Origin: Paenibacillus mangrovi
Lineage (GTDB): Bacteria > Bacillota > Bacilli > Paenibacillales > Paenibacillaceae
Assembly: GCF_022898935.1 (NCBI RefSeq)
Contig: NZ_JALIRP010000004.1
Location: 124,001-188,000, forward strand
Direction: 5' to 3'
DNA: 64,000 nt
Numbering within the stretch: position 1 is the first letter of the stretch; each line of letters starts with the position of its first letter. The notes below the pieces were generated by a model. That model saw only the letters and a list, made by a program, of their open reading frames with translations, was not told where the DNA came from and ran no database searches. This document shows, one piece after another, positions 32,685-41,652 of this stretch. The translations under genes were made by a program, and so were the position numbers.

Positions 32685-34541
32685 ATGAAGTTAAAAACGT
32701 TGATTATTGAGAACTTCAGATCTTATAAACATGAAGTACGTATAGATATCTCCAATTTCACTGCTTTTATAGGTGCAAACGATGCAGGTAAATCAACTTT
32801 ACTCGAGGCAATGGAAATTTTCTTCAATAATGAGGTAGTGAAAGTTGATTCAAACGATTCATGTGTTCATAGCGATAATAAGTTAGTTCGGATAGGCTGC
32901 GTTTTTACAGACGTTCCAGCAAGTATAGTCATTGATTCAACGTCTACAACAAGTCTTGTACATGAGTATTTATTAAATAATGAAGGTAATCTTGAAATAC
33001 ATAAATTCTATGATTGTTCCAACAGATCTCCAAAGGAAAGTGTCCACATTAAATGCGTTCATCCTAATAAACCTCATTTGAACGATCTACTGCAGTTAAA
33101 AATTACAGATCTTAAAATACGTATCAAGGAACTCGAAATTGATGAAAGTAATGTGGATCTCCGATCTAGTTCATCTATTCGAAAAGCAATATACCAACAC
33201 TATGATGGCCAATTACAGCTTTCTGAACGATATTTACAACTGAACAAAGAAGATGGAAAAAGTATCTGGGAGAGTCTTAATCAGAAGTTGCCAATTTACG
33301 CATTATTTCAAGCAGATCGCCCAAGTAAAGACGACGATTCTGAAGTTCAAGATCCAATGAAATTGGCCATTTCTGAGGCAATTAGGAAAGTAGAAAATGA
33401 AATCACTCAAATAGTTGAAGAGATTCGACGTAACGTTGAAGAAGTTGCAAATCGCACTCTTCAGCACCTGCAAGGATTTGACTCTGCATTAGCAAATGAA
33501 TTACTGCCTATTTTTAAAAATGATCCAAAATGGGATAGTTTATTTAAACTTTCACTCACTGGCGATAATTCCATTCCGATTAATAAAAGAGGCAGTGGGG
33601 TCAGAAGATTAATATTACTTAGCTTTTTTAAAGCTGAAGTAGAGAGAAAAGGCGGTCAATCCTCGGTACCAGTAATATATGCAATCGAAGAGCCAGAAAC
33701 GTCTCAACATCCTTCAAATCAACTCAAAATAATTAAGACATTGCTTGAACTTTCGAACGAGGATAATTGTCAGGTGTTGATTACAACCCACGTTCCAGCT
33801 TTAGCTGGTGAAATACCGATTGATTCACTAAGATATATCACAAATAACCCAGAAGGCCAAAAAGTTGTTCTTGAGAATTCAGAATTTGTTTTTGAACAGG
33901 TTTCTTCTGCTCTTGGTATCATTCCAGACGTGTCCACAGCAATTACACCTGTAATAATATGTGTTGAAGGATCTAACGATGTAAACTTCCTAAAACACAT
34001 TAGTAAAGTATTACATCAAAGAGAGCCATCTTTCCCGGACATAAATAATGATCCAAGAATAACTATCTTACCGTTAGGTTGAAGTTCGTTAGCAGAGTGG
34101 GTTAAGCATCGTTATCTCAAAAATTTGGGAGCTATTGAAGTACACATTTATGATAGGGATTATGAACCTCCTGCAGAACCCAAATATCTGTTCTCTGCAA
34201 ATAGTGTTAACCAAAGACAGGATGGCTCAATTGCTTTTATTACTTCAAAGAAAGAACTGGAGAATTATATTCATCCTGAATGTATCAAGCATGTAATGAA
34301 TCTAGATGTTACTTTTGGTGATTTCGATGATGTACCAAAGTTGCTTTGTGGAATCTCAGAATTGGGAGAGTCAAAAATAAAGAAATGGCTGAATGATAAG
34401 GTTGCAGCAACTATGACATATGATCATTTATGTGCAATTGATAAGGAGAAAGAAATTGAAGGTTGGTTTAATGAAATCCAAAAGAGATTAAGTAGAGGAA
34501 TGTTTTTCAACGAAGCTGCAGCTGGTACTGAAACGAAATAG
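32685..34541 (+). pseudogene. OLD-family ATPase/TOPRIM nuclease gene interrupted by one in-frame TGA
   Basis: Residues 1-465 (to 34079): ENFRSYKHEV, Walker A GANDAGKS, Walker B YAIEEPETSQHP and the first TOPRIM acid in ICVEGSNDVNFL. After ILPLG comes TGA (34080-34082), and the same frame continues with SSLAEWVKHRYLKNLG and HIYDRDYEPPAEPKY, the DxD part of TOPRIM, to 34541. Homologues have a Gly-rich turn at the interrupted point, so TGA probably replaced GGA. Together it would be 618 residues, like class 1 OLD nucleases that act in phage defence. No UvrD-type partner (as in Gabija) follows. Truncated product, readthrough or sequencing error are all possible. Confidence 0.75.
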
Positions 34542-34546
34542 TTAGA

Positions 34547-34597
34547 TAAAAAAGAGGCAAGCAGTTCACAGTACCAGTGACTACTTGCCTTTTTTAA
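34547..34597. terminator. Bidirectional terminator between convergent genes
   Basis: AAAAAAGAGGCAAG pairs with CTTGCC-TTTTTT around a 25-base loop; it serves the OLD-type gene (plus) and the XRE gene (minus). Confidence 0.7.
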
Positions 34598-34922
34598 TTA
34601 TGTTATAGATCTCAAATATCTCTTTAACATCAGAGATGTCTCTTGTTAGTAATTCCCCGCTAAATACTTCAATTAATTCTTCCTTAGAGAGCTTAGAAGA
34701 TGTCCCAATTTCACCGAACCTAAAAAACTCTGAATATGACATGTTAAGTGCTTTTATGATCTTTTCCAGAGTTTCTATTGAGACATTTCGCTCACCACGC
34801 TCTACTCCACCAATATAAGAACTCTGTAAGTTTGCTAATTCTCCAAGTCCCTCTTGACTCATCTTCTGTGCTTTACGAATTTGTCTAATCCGTTCCCCGA
34901 CTAATTTTGCCAGGCTTGCCAT
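34581..34922 (-). CDS. XRE-family repressor
   Basis: 113 residues from the ATG at 34922, with AGGTGGTG in front. The helix-turn-helix is RIRQIRKAQKMSQEGLGELA, LQSSYIGGVERGERNVSIET and LEKIIKALN. The C-terminal 45 residues are charged and probably dimerise. It is transcribed away from the DGQHR gene; the 132-bp gap holds a perfect 16-bp palindrome within the promoter of that gene, so this repressor most likely controls both. Confidence 0.88.
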   Translation of the reverse strand: MASLAKLVGERIRQIRKAQKMSQEGLGELANLQSSYIGGVERGERNVSIETLEKIIKALNMSYSEFFRFGEIGTSSKLSKEELIEVFSGELLTRDISDVKEIFEIYNIIKKGK

Positions 34923-34994
34923 ACAAATCACCACCTAATTTATACATTAGGCAAGTGAATGTAGCATAAACAGAGCATCTAACTATAAATACCA

Positions 34995-35023
34995 TTGATA
35001 AAAGTACTTATAAGTACTATATT
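34995..35023 (+). promoter_or_regulatory. DGQHR gene promoter with operator in its spacer
   Basis: TTGATA (34995-35000), 17 bp, TATATT (35018-35023). The spacer is made of the perfect palindrome AGTACTTATAAGTACT (35003-35018). A protein bound there would block RNA polymerase. The adjacent XRE protein is the obvious candidate. Confidence 0.75.
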
Positions 35024-35054
35024 TTAATATGAGAAACTTCATGGAGATGACATC

Positions 35055-36047
35055 ATGAGTAATTTGCCAGTTAATAATGTAATTGAAAATGTCTTGCAAT
35101 ATAAGATGCGGGGAAAAGTTGCTTATCAAAGCCACTTACCGGCAGCCATAGCGCTGAACATCACTTTTGTAAAACCCTATGATGATCCAAACGGTAAGGG
35201 TTATCAGCGCCCAGTTGATCCAAAGCGCTGTCATGACTTTGCCGTTTATTTGTCCAAAGGGGAAGATGCGCTATTTACACCAGTTTTGCTTAATGCCTGT
35301 GGTAATTGGGAGTTCACGTGTTACGATAAAATGCGACCTAATTACGGGAGATTAGTTTGTAAGGGGAAAGCTTCTCTAATGGATGGACAACATCGATTAG
35401 GTGGAATAAGGAAGTATGTTCAAGAGACAAATTCTGATATTGCAATCCCATTCCTTGCATTCCACGCCCTTGATGATGACGAAGAGATTAAACTTTTTGA
35501 CACAATAAATACCAAAGCGAAAGGCATTGGTCCGTCTTTAAGTAAATACCTCCGAAGAGATACAGATGATCTTAGCTGGGTTGCAACTGAGTTGTTAACA
35601 CGCAAAGAAAGTCCTTTTATACTTATCGGCAGCATTATAGGTAAGAGAGTAAAGGGCAGGCATATCACTCTTCAAAATCTTTACCGTACCCTTCATTTCT
35701 TATTTAAAGAAGATCAGTTAGTTGTTCTATCTAAAGAAGAGAAACTAAACATAGCTCTGATGTATTTTACAGCTGTTAAGGAAACGCTACCCACCGAATG
35801 GCTGGACTATTCGGGCCATAGACTAACTCATATCGTTTGCATGGATGCTTTATCCATTGCAGCTGGTAATATTTTAAGTAAACATCTGAGCAGTAATAAG
35901 AAGTCAATTGATTACTCGTCACTTATCAAATCAGTAAAGAAGTTAAAACAAATCGATTGGTCTACTACCGGTTCATTAAGATTTATTAAAGGGTTAACCG
36001 GTTCGAGGGCATTATCTCAAGAGATTACAGAGATTATGATTAGTTAA
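35055..36047 (+). CDS. DGQHR-domain (DndB-like) protein without dnd partners
   Basis: 330 residues. The defining motif is LMDGQHRLGGIRKYV about residue 120, with PFLAFHALDDDEEIKLFDTI and NTKAKGIGPSLSKYLRRD after it. DndB, the regulator of DNA phosphorothioation, and several uncharacterised proteins share this domain. No dndA, C, D or E homologue is in the window. GGAGATGAC precedes the ATG at 35055. Controlled by the operator-spaced promoter. It lies between defence-type genes and the Tn554-type trio. A nucleic-acid-linked role is inferred; catalysis is unknown. Confidence 0.78.
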   Translation: MSNLPVNNVIENVLQYKMRGKVAYQSHLPAAIALNITFVKPYDDPNGKGYQRPVDPKRCHDFAVYLSKGEDALFTPVLLNACGNWEFTCYDKMRPNYGRLVCKGKASLMDGQHRLGGIRKYVQETNSDIAIPFLAFHALDDDEEIKLFDTINTKAKGIGPSLSKYLRRDTDDLSWVATELLTRKESPFILIGSIIGKRVKGRHITLQNLYRTLHFLFKEDQLVVLSKEEKLNIALMYFTAVKETLPTEWLDYSGHRLTHIVCMDALSIAAGNILSKHLSSNKKSIDYSSLIKSVKKLKQIDWSTTGSLRFIKGLTGSRALSQEITEIMIS

Positions 36048-36053
36048 TACAAC

Positions 36054-36095
36054 GAAAAGGGGACATTCAGGATATATGAATTGTCCTCTTTTGCT
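36054..36095 (+). terminator. Terminator of the DGQHR gene
   Basis: AAAAGGGGACA-TTCA pairs with TGAAT-TGTCCTCTTTT. Confidence 0.6.
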
Positions 36096-36176
36096 TGGAA
36101 TTATTTACATATCGGTTTGTAGACATGTAACCTTTATAATATTTGTGAATCATTAATAGGAAGTGGGTTATTACTA

Positions 36177-37520
36177 GTGTCCAATAGATTCAAGCACTAT
36201 TTTTGTCCGCCAGATATTGAGAGCAGATATTCACTAATGGTATTTGATGACGAGAAAAATCATTTTATGCCTCTTACAGAGTATTATCATTACCAACTAG
36301 GAAGAGTAAGTGAGAGTACATCGCTTTCATATCTGAATGCTTTGGAGCCTTTTTTCTATTGGCTAAAAACGAAAAGTCTTTTCCAAGGAGAAAGAATTTT
36401 ATGGGACAGTTCAGTATTAGCTGTCAAGTCCGCTATTAAACAATACCTTCAAAAAGAATTAGGTTGCAAAGTTAGAGACCAGGATTCATATGAAAAAGTG
36501 TTTCTAACAAACAAGAGCAAAAAAACGGTTAATCACTTTTTAGCTGCGATTAAGGCATTTTACAAAGCTATGATAAAACTGGGCCTGTATGAACATGGTA
36601 ACCCTTTGGTAAATCTAGATCTTATAGAACAGGATTTTGAGATTCCAGGAGAAAGAAAAGGTCGACAGCGCATGCCGAAGATCGCTGGTACTGAAGAACC
36701 TGTGAATTACAGGAAAATTACTGAATCGTATTTCAAAATTATGAAGGATGAATGGATACCCGAAGTTATTGGTGATTGGGATTTACCTTATAAAGTTTAT
36801 AATGCTGGGGAAAAATCAAATTGGACGTTAAGAGATGAAGTAATTATCCGGTTCTTATTTGAAACCGGTGCCAGAATCAGTGAGATATTGGATTTAACAA
36901 TCGGGGATTACCGGAATCGTATGGATAAACATGAATTATCAGCCTTTAACAAAGGAAGCTTCAGGAGAAGAACTAAGTTTGTTCGCATCTCCCCTGAAAC
37001 CTTAAAGCTGCTAATTCGCTATATAAATACAGAGAGAAGAAAATCCGCCAAAAATCAAGTGAAGTTCGAGAGTTTATCTGATAATGACTTTATTTTCATT
37101 TCCCAAAGAGGAGACCAGTATAAATATAATGCGTTTTATAATCATTGGCATAAAATAATCTCCACTTCAGGGATGAAACTGAACATTCATAAAGCAAGAC
37201 ATTGGTTTGTGACTTCTCGACTTAGAGGAATTTACGAAACTTCTACCTCAAAGGCTGAAATTGAGGATAAAAAAAAGCAATTGATTGGTTACATGAAATG
37301 GCGGGATTCCGAAACGATTAATATATATGAGCATTTATATGATGAAGAAAAATATCGCGATATTCATGAACAGATGATTCAAACATATACACGCCGTGAA
37401 AAAGAATACTTGAAAAATAAAAAGACTAATAAAGATGTTCCAGCTTCCAAGATAGTATCTATCCAAGATAAACATTTTGAAGAAGAGTGGTTAAATGACT
37501 TTTATGAAGGAATGGAATAG
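36177..37520 (+). CDS. Tn554 TnpA-type tyrosine recombinase
   Basis: 447 residues starting with GTG at 36177 (AGGAAG 14 bp ahead). N-terminal SAM-like domain about residues 40-150 (STSLSYLNALEPFFYWLKTK), catalytic domain from 220: FLFETGARISEILDLTIGD with the first Arg, NIHKARHWFVTSRL with His-x-x-Arg, and the Tyr nucleophile in INIYEHLYDEE. First of three consecutive genes in the Tn554 order; the next starts directly behind the stop. Tn554 TnpA is somewhat shorter (about 360). Confidence 0.87.
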   Translation: MSNRFKHYFCPPDIESRYSLMVFDDEKNHFMPLTEYYHYQLGRVSESTSLSYLNALEPFFYWLKTKSLFQGERILWDSSVLAVKSAIKQYLQKELGCKVRDQDSYEKVFLTNKSKKTVNHFLAAIKAFYKAMIKLGLYEHGNPLVNLDLIEQDFEIPGERKGRQRMPKIAGTEEPVNYRKITESYFKIMKDEWIPEVIGDWDLPYKVYNAGEKSNWTLRDEVIIRFLFETGARISEILDLTIGDYRNRMDKHELSAFNKGSFRRRTKFVRISPETLKLLIRYINTERRKSAKNQVKFESLSDNDFIFISQRGDQYKYNAFYNHWHKIISTSGMKLNIHKARHWFVTSRLRGIYETSTSKAEIEDKKKQLIGYMKWRDSETINIYEHLYDEEKYRDIHEQMIQTYTRREKEYLKNKKTNKDVPASKIVSIQDKHFEEEWLNDFYEGME

Positions 37521-39209
37521 ATGACAAATGAACTTGAACTTAAACAATGGTACCAATTACTTTTTGGGAAAATCGATTCTGCGTTATTAGAACTAAAGGA
37601 TTATGATGGCAACTATTATTGGGACAGCGTTGATCCCAACTCATTAAGATACTTTGTTTCAAATATTGTTGGCACCCCTTGGCAGAATCATATGGGTCTA
37701 AGCTTGTTAAGTGTAACTGATAGAAAACTGTCGCCACAGTCGATTTATAATTTAATGAGTACTATTAATGCTAGACTGAAAAACCTCTTCGCAGCTGCAG
37801 AGCTGTCTGAAATGGTTGAGTTTAATTACTCAGTCGTCGAAAAATACTTGACTGGCAGCTTAATGCCTGATCATACAGATCGACAGAGACAGTCCTTTCT
37901 CACAGCCTACGGAAGTTTCATTTTTAACGTGTCAAAATGGATAACCACACAGTTTACTAACGAACAACAAAGTTATTTTTCTAAATTTCTCTTTCCAAAG
38001 TTGCCTTTTGACAATCGTGATTTTTCAGTTAGAACCAAAGCTCTTGATGTTGCGAAAGAAACTAGGAAAACTGAAACCTCTGCTGTAACGCCTCAGTTGC
38101 CTGAAATAAGGGCGGAAAGCCATTTCAGGTGGAACCAGGTGCATCGACTCCGCAAAGCTATGAGAGACGTCCTAGAGAAGGCTAGGCATGATCGAATAAC
38201 ATTACCACTAGAATTTAGTTATGATGAATCCGAATATACTAATGAGCGATGGCATTTTGTCTTATGGGATAAAGAGAGCTTCGGCCGATACTATAAAGTA
38301 GGAACTTCATCAGAAAATGAAGTTTTTCTGGAATTTGTTAGAGCTGAGAACCTGGATGACGGAAGACCAGGAGATGGACTATGGTTTCTTGAAATACTTC
38401 GCCTTAGATTAATTGGTATATGGGACCAAGAATATTTAGAAGATAATGAACGGCTAAAAATAGTCGAGTATTTAAATCAATGGGGATATGAAGATGCAGT
38501 GCAAGGTCAGGCACCTTTCCAAATCAGGAATCCCGGGTTATTAACACAGAGTGTATTTATAGTTCGAAACTCAAGAAAATTTGATAAATTGTTAATTAAT
38601 TTAGAGCCAATTTACGTAGCATGTACTTTTGCTCGATTTGCACTTGATATTATCACCTCATCCGGCGCCCGAATGAACGAGCTATTACAAATTAGTTATG
38701 ACAAGAACTGTTGTATTGTTACTGTTGATAATAGCGTGACACCACCAAGTAAAAATTATATATACCGATTAATACCTAAGGGTCGCGAGGAAGAAGAAAA
38801 TTACTACATGCCTGAGGAAGTATACCGTTTCATGAGTGATATTGTTAATCTTCTAAAGGAATCGTATAATTCCTCATCGATTCCCGAAGTAGAATATAGT
38901 GCTGCTACTCGGAAGCATTTAATGAGCAAAAAACGTTATATTTTTCAATACAAGGGTCGGCATATCAATGAATTTACAATCAATGCAATCATCCGTTTTT
39001 TACTCCATGGGACTATAATTCAGACAAGTGAAGGAAATCAAGTTGTCTTAAAAGCTCATTTACTTCGACACGCCTTCGCTACGCATGCTGTTCAAACGGA
39101 AAAGATTCCGATCGATATTGTAAAATCACTGTTACATCAAAAAGACATATCTGTAACTGAGTACTACTCGGCGCCTACACATCAACAAATTTCAGATACT
39201 GTAGGCTAA
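37521..39209 (+). CDS. Tn554 TnpB-type tyrosine recombinase
   Basis: 562 residues, starting on the base after the TnpA stop. The C-terminal third holds the catalytic residues: ITSSGARMNELLQISYDK, LKAHLLRHAFATHAVQTEK and the Tyr in VTEYYSAPTHQQISD. The long N-terminal part (RYFVSNIVGTPWQN, HFVLWDKESFGRYYKVGTS) is typical of the TnpB type. TnpA and TnpB of Tn554 act together, with TnpC setting orientation. Intact. Confidence 0.85.
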   Translation: MTNELELKQWYQLLFGKIDSALLELKDYDGNYYWDSVDPNSLRYFVSNIVGTPWQNHMGLSLLSVTDRKLSPQSIYNLMSTINARLKNLFAAAELSEMVEFNYSVVEKYLTGSLMPDHTDRQRQSFLTAYGSFIFNVSKWITTQFTNEQQSYFSKFLFPKLPFDNRDFSVRTKALDVAKETRKTETSAVTPQLPEIRAESHFRWNQVHRLRKAMRDVLEKARHDRITLPLEFSYDESEYTNERWHFVLWDKESFGRYYKVGTSSENEVFLEFVRAENLDDGRPGDGLWFLEILRLRLIGIWDQEYLEDNERLKIVEYLNQWGYEDAVQGQAPFQIRNPGLLTQSVFIVRNSRKFDKLLINLEPIYVACTFARFALDIITSSGARMNELLQISYDKNCCIVTVDNSVTPPSKNYIYRLIPKGREEEENYYMPEEVYRFMSDIVNLLKESYNSSSIPEVEYSAATRKHLMSKKRYIFQYKGRHINEFTINAIIRFLLHGTIIQTSEGNQVVLKAHLLRHAFATHAVQTEKIPIDIVKSLLHQKDISVTEYYSAPTHQQISDTVG

Positions 39210-39262
39210 AAATGAATTGAAAGAAATTGAACTTATGGAGCGTTGTCAAAAGGATGATCGTT

Positions 39263-39718
39263 ATGAGCCAAAAATTAAGATCAACAACTGAAAAGCCATG
39301 GTTAATAGAAAATAATGAGGAATCAAAAAGTAGAATCTTTAAACTTGGTGTTAAAGCAATTCATTCTTTGCTTAGGGATTCAAAAACAATTTCCTATCGA
39401 AATATTGCAGAAAGATCAAAGGAATTTGATGAATCGGGAAAGGGTATTCACCCAAATAGCGTCAAAAACAATACGGATCTATACGACTATTACTTAAAAC
39501 ACACGAAAAACAAACCTAAACCATCAAAGAGGACTAAAATTAAGGTAGGAGATGTTGATTTTAGAAACATCAAAATAGATCGGGATCTAGAGAGGGTTAA
39601 GTCACGATATTTGCAGTTATCAAAGTTAGAACTTGTGGAATTGCTTATTAATGCTGAGCAGTTTATTGCAGTGCAGAATCAGACATGGCTTAAATCTCAG
39701 TTTGAAAATTTCAAATAA
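39263..39718 (+). CDS. Tn554 TnpC-like accessory protein (DUF6262 type)
   Basis: 151 residues from the ATG at 39263, with AAAAGG upstream; TTG at 39227 would add 12. It has ISYRNIAERSKEFDESGKGI (a probable helix-turn-helix) and IHPNSVKNNTDLYDYY, then a basic region (KPSKRTKIKVGD) and a C-terminal coiled segment. This small protein always follows TnpA-TnpB in Tn554-type elements and influences efficiency and orientation of insertion. Confidence 0.75.
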   Translation: MSQKLRSTTEKPWLIENNEESKSRIFKLGVKAIHSLLRDSKTISYRNIAERSKEFDESGKGIHPNSVKNNTDLYDYYLKHTKNKPKPSKRTKIKVGDVDFRNIKIDRDLERVKSRYLQLSKLELVELLINAEQFIAVQNQTWLKSQFENFK

Positions 39719-39723
39719 ATGTT

Positions 39724-39773
39724 TGGGGTATTTCATAAGTCATTAAGTGACAATGAGATACCCTAATTTTTTA
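39724..39773 (+). terminator. Terminator of the tnpABC operon
   Basis: GGGGTATTTCA pairs with TGAGATACCCT, followed by AATTTTTTA. Confidence 0.65.
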
Positions 39774-39857
39774 GTTCCGAGTTAAGGAGATCCTTGCAGT
39801 TTGAAGTGTGATGTCAAGACTCGAATTAGAACGTGCATTCGCATTATAATCGCCTTG

Positions 39858-40132
39858 AGGTGATTGTGAGTGGGCGAATATAGACCGGCAATACCAACCA
39901 AAGAAGAGCTTGAAATCATCCGAGATTGTACATAAAATCAGCACTTTCCACGTTAAATGATTTCGCAGACGGATTTTCAAAGGTTTGCAGGCAGGCGAGA
40001 AGGATGTGGGCTTCGGAACTTCAGTAAAGGCCATTCGCATGTATCGGGATGATATTGACGAGGCTGTGGCACATGTATACAACGTAACGAAAGACTCCAT
40101 TAAATAACGTGATTAATTCACAAACCGGTTCT
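39858..40132 (+). repeat. Duplicated segment, copy 1
   Basis: Shares long, nearly identical blocks with 41233-41424: one from GGTGATTGTGAGTGGGCG on, another from AAATGATTTCGCAGACGG to GCTGTGGCACATG. Copy 1 has about 45 bp more in the middle and about 40 bp more near the end. Coding debris is visible (EYRPAIPTKEELEIIRDC; VGFGTSVKAIRMYRDDIDEA) but split between frames; family not recognised. Confidence 0.7.
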
Positions 40133-40137
40133 TGACA

Positions 40138-40383
40138 TTAAGTTGGTTTTCTTTTTAGTGATTTGATAATTAATACTATTCCTAGTATTCCCGAGAAAAT
40201 TGCTATTGTAATAGGCATGGCCCCTGTTTCCATTAGAGCAGTTTTAAAAATACCATAATTTGAGTCCCACCCTACACCTTCTTTTACTAGAACTTGAGAG
40301 TAAATAGCCGCAGAAATTAAACTTGAACTATAGATAATGGCACTAAACAACAAAAGGGTCAAACCAACATATAATTTCTTCAT
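40138..40383 (-). CDS. Small two-helix membrane protein
   Basis: 81 residues, AGGAGG ten bases before the ATG at 40383. Segments at about 7-28 and 56-75 are hydrophobic with VKEGVGWDSNYGIF between them, and the end is basic (KSLKRKPT). Its start resembles a signal anchor. No family recognised. With 40663 and the 40920 remnant it sits between the two duplicated segments. Confidence 0.55.
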   Translation of the reverse strand: MKKLYVGLTLLLFSAIIYSSSLISAAIYSQVLVKEGVGWDSNYGIFKTALMETGAMPITIAIFSGILGIVLIIKSLKRKPT

Positions 40384-40662
40384 TAACTCATAACCTCCTA
40401 AATATATCTACTTTTGTAATTTACATACATCGAAAAATACTTTACAGTAATAGATAAGAAATTTCTTGATTGTTAATTCTAGTATACTTGTACTAAAAAA
40501 GGAAGGAAAGGATAGTCTATGCTTTTTATTTACGTGACAAAAAAACTCTATTAATGATCTTATCGTTATCAATTTTAGTCGCAATGATGGTTACATTACA
40601 TTCAGTACATCACACATCGATGTGCTGCAGCCGAAGCGCCCAAAAATGAAGGGAGGGTTTTT

Positions 40663-40878
40663 ATGGGAAAATTTAATGTATGGTTTACATTATCATTCAT
40701 CTTAATATTTTTCAGTGTCCCTCTAGGATACTTCTTATTTCATAAGTTTTTCAATAATATTAATCTAACAAACGTATATGAACCATTGTTGTACTGTACT
40801 ATATTTTCGTTTCTTCTGATTGGGATAATGATGTTTATAGCAGGATTAACTGAACTGAAAGCTAACAAAAAAGGCTAG
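40663..40878 (+). CDS. Small two-helix membrane protein
   Basis: 71 residues, GAAGGGAGGG ahead of the ATG at 40663. Hydrophobic segments at about 7-27 and 42-62 (LLYCTIFSFLLIGIMMFIAG), basic tail. Just upstream (40519-40650) frames with a signal-like stretch (ILSLSILVAMMVTLHS) look like a broken secreted peptide gene, so an immunity-type role is conceivable but unproven. Confidence 0.5.
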   Translation: MGKFNVWFTLSFILIFFSVPLGYFLFHKFFNNINLTNVYEPLLYCTIFSFLLIGIMMFIAGLTELKANKKG

Positions 40879-40919
40879 CCAGCTGGAAGCCCGGGGAGTC
40901 CTTTTTGCCGTCTCCCTAA

Positions 40920-41159
40920 AGATGCACTTGTCTTCGCAGATGTAGTAAGTCGGGGCTAAATCCTTGTTGTGATCGGAGTAGAACAACAGGTTATTCGGTA
41001 AATACAAAAGGAAAAAACAATCAGATAGTTGCATATGATGATTATGAAGGTAAAAGTTTTGACGTTTATGATAGAGTAGGAAATATCGATGTGTATGCTG
41101 GACAAGGTACTGCTTTAGAACAAGTTGGCTTTTGTTATGCAGCATATGAGATCAAATAA
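40920..41159 (+). pseudogene. Fragment of a probable secreted protein
   Basis: A frame without start begins CTCLRRC-like and Cys-rich and continues TTGYSVNTKGKNNQIVAYDD, YEGKSFDVYDRVGNIDVYAG, ending CYAAYEIK. Beta-rich, no family recognised. It follows the 40663 gene by about 40 bp. Confidence 0.35.
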
Positions 41160-41232
41160 CCACCGCTAAAGGCTAAGAAGTTGCTTTAATGGCAACCTAT
41201 TTTATTATTGACTCCCATATAGAAATTATGTC

Positions 41233-41424
41233 CGGTGATTGTGAGTGGGCGAATATAGACCGGCAATACCAACCAAAGAATAAATGATTTCGCAGACGGA
41301 TTTTCAAAGGTTTACAGGCAGGCGAGAAGGATGTGGGCTTCGGAACTTCAGTAAAGGCCATTCGCATGTATCGGGATGATATTGACGAGACTGTGGCACA
41401 TGAAATTCACAAACCGGTTCTTGA
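41233..41424 (+). repeat. Duplicated segment, copy 2
   Basis: See 39858-40132. This copy lacks the two inserts and still has a good terminator at its right end, where copy 1 has a degraded one. Confidence 0.7.
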
Positions 41425-41446
41425 CAAGAGAACCGGCTTTTTCTTT
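41411..41446 (+). terminator. Rho-independent terminator
   Basis: CCGGTTCT-TGACAAG-AGAACCGG followed by CTTTTTCTTTT. Confidence 0.75.
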
Positions 41447-41575
41447 TATCGGTTTAAAAATAAATCTTATTTTTATAAGAAGTAGATCCAATCCAGGGGA
41501 AGTGGTAAAACGAATGATACAGTCAAACCTTATGATTGTGACACAATCCATACAAATTCAATCACATAAAGGGTT

Positions 41576-41608
41576 TAAGCTTACTTATAGACATATGTAT
41601 AAAATACG
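41576..41608 (+). repeat. 33-bp direct repeat, right copy
   Basis: Identical to 31361-31393, same orientation. It lies 45 bp from the stop codon of the intact XerS-like gene. Confidence 0.75.
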
Positions 41609-41652
41609 AGTTTTGTGAACATGTCTGAAGAAAACCGCATAACATCGCGTTT

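Noticed and set aside
32685..34541. Gabija system (GajA-GajB)
   Set aside because: The OLD-type gene has no UvrD-type helicase gene beside it; XRE and DGQHR genes follow instead.
35055..36047. Complete Dnd phosphorothioation system
   Set aside because: Only a DGQHR-domain protein is present; no cysteine desulfurase, PAPS-reductase-like or SMC-like dnd genes in the window.
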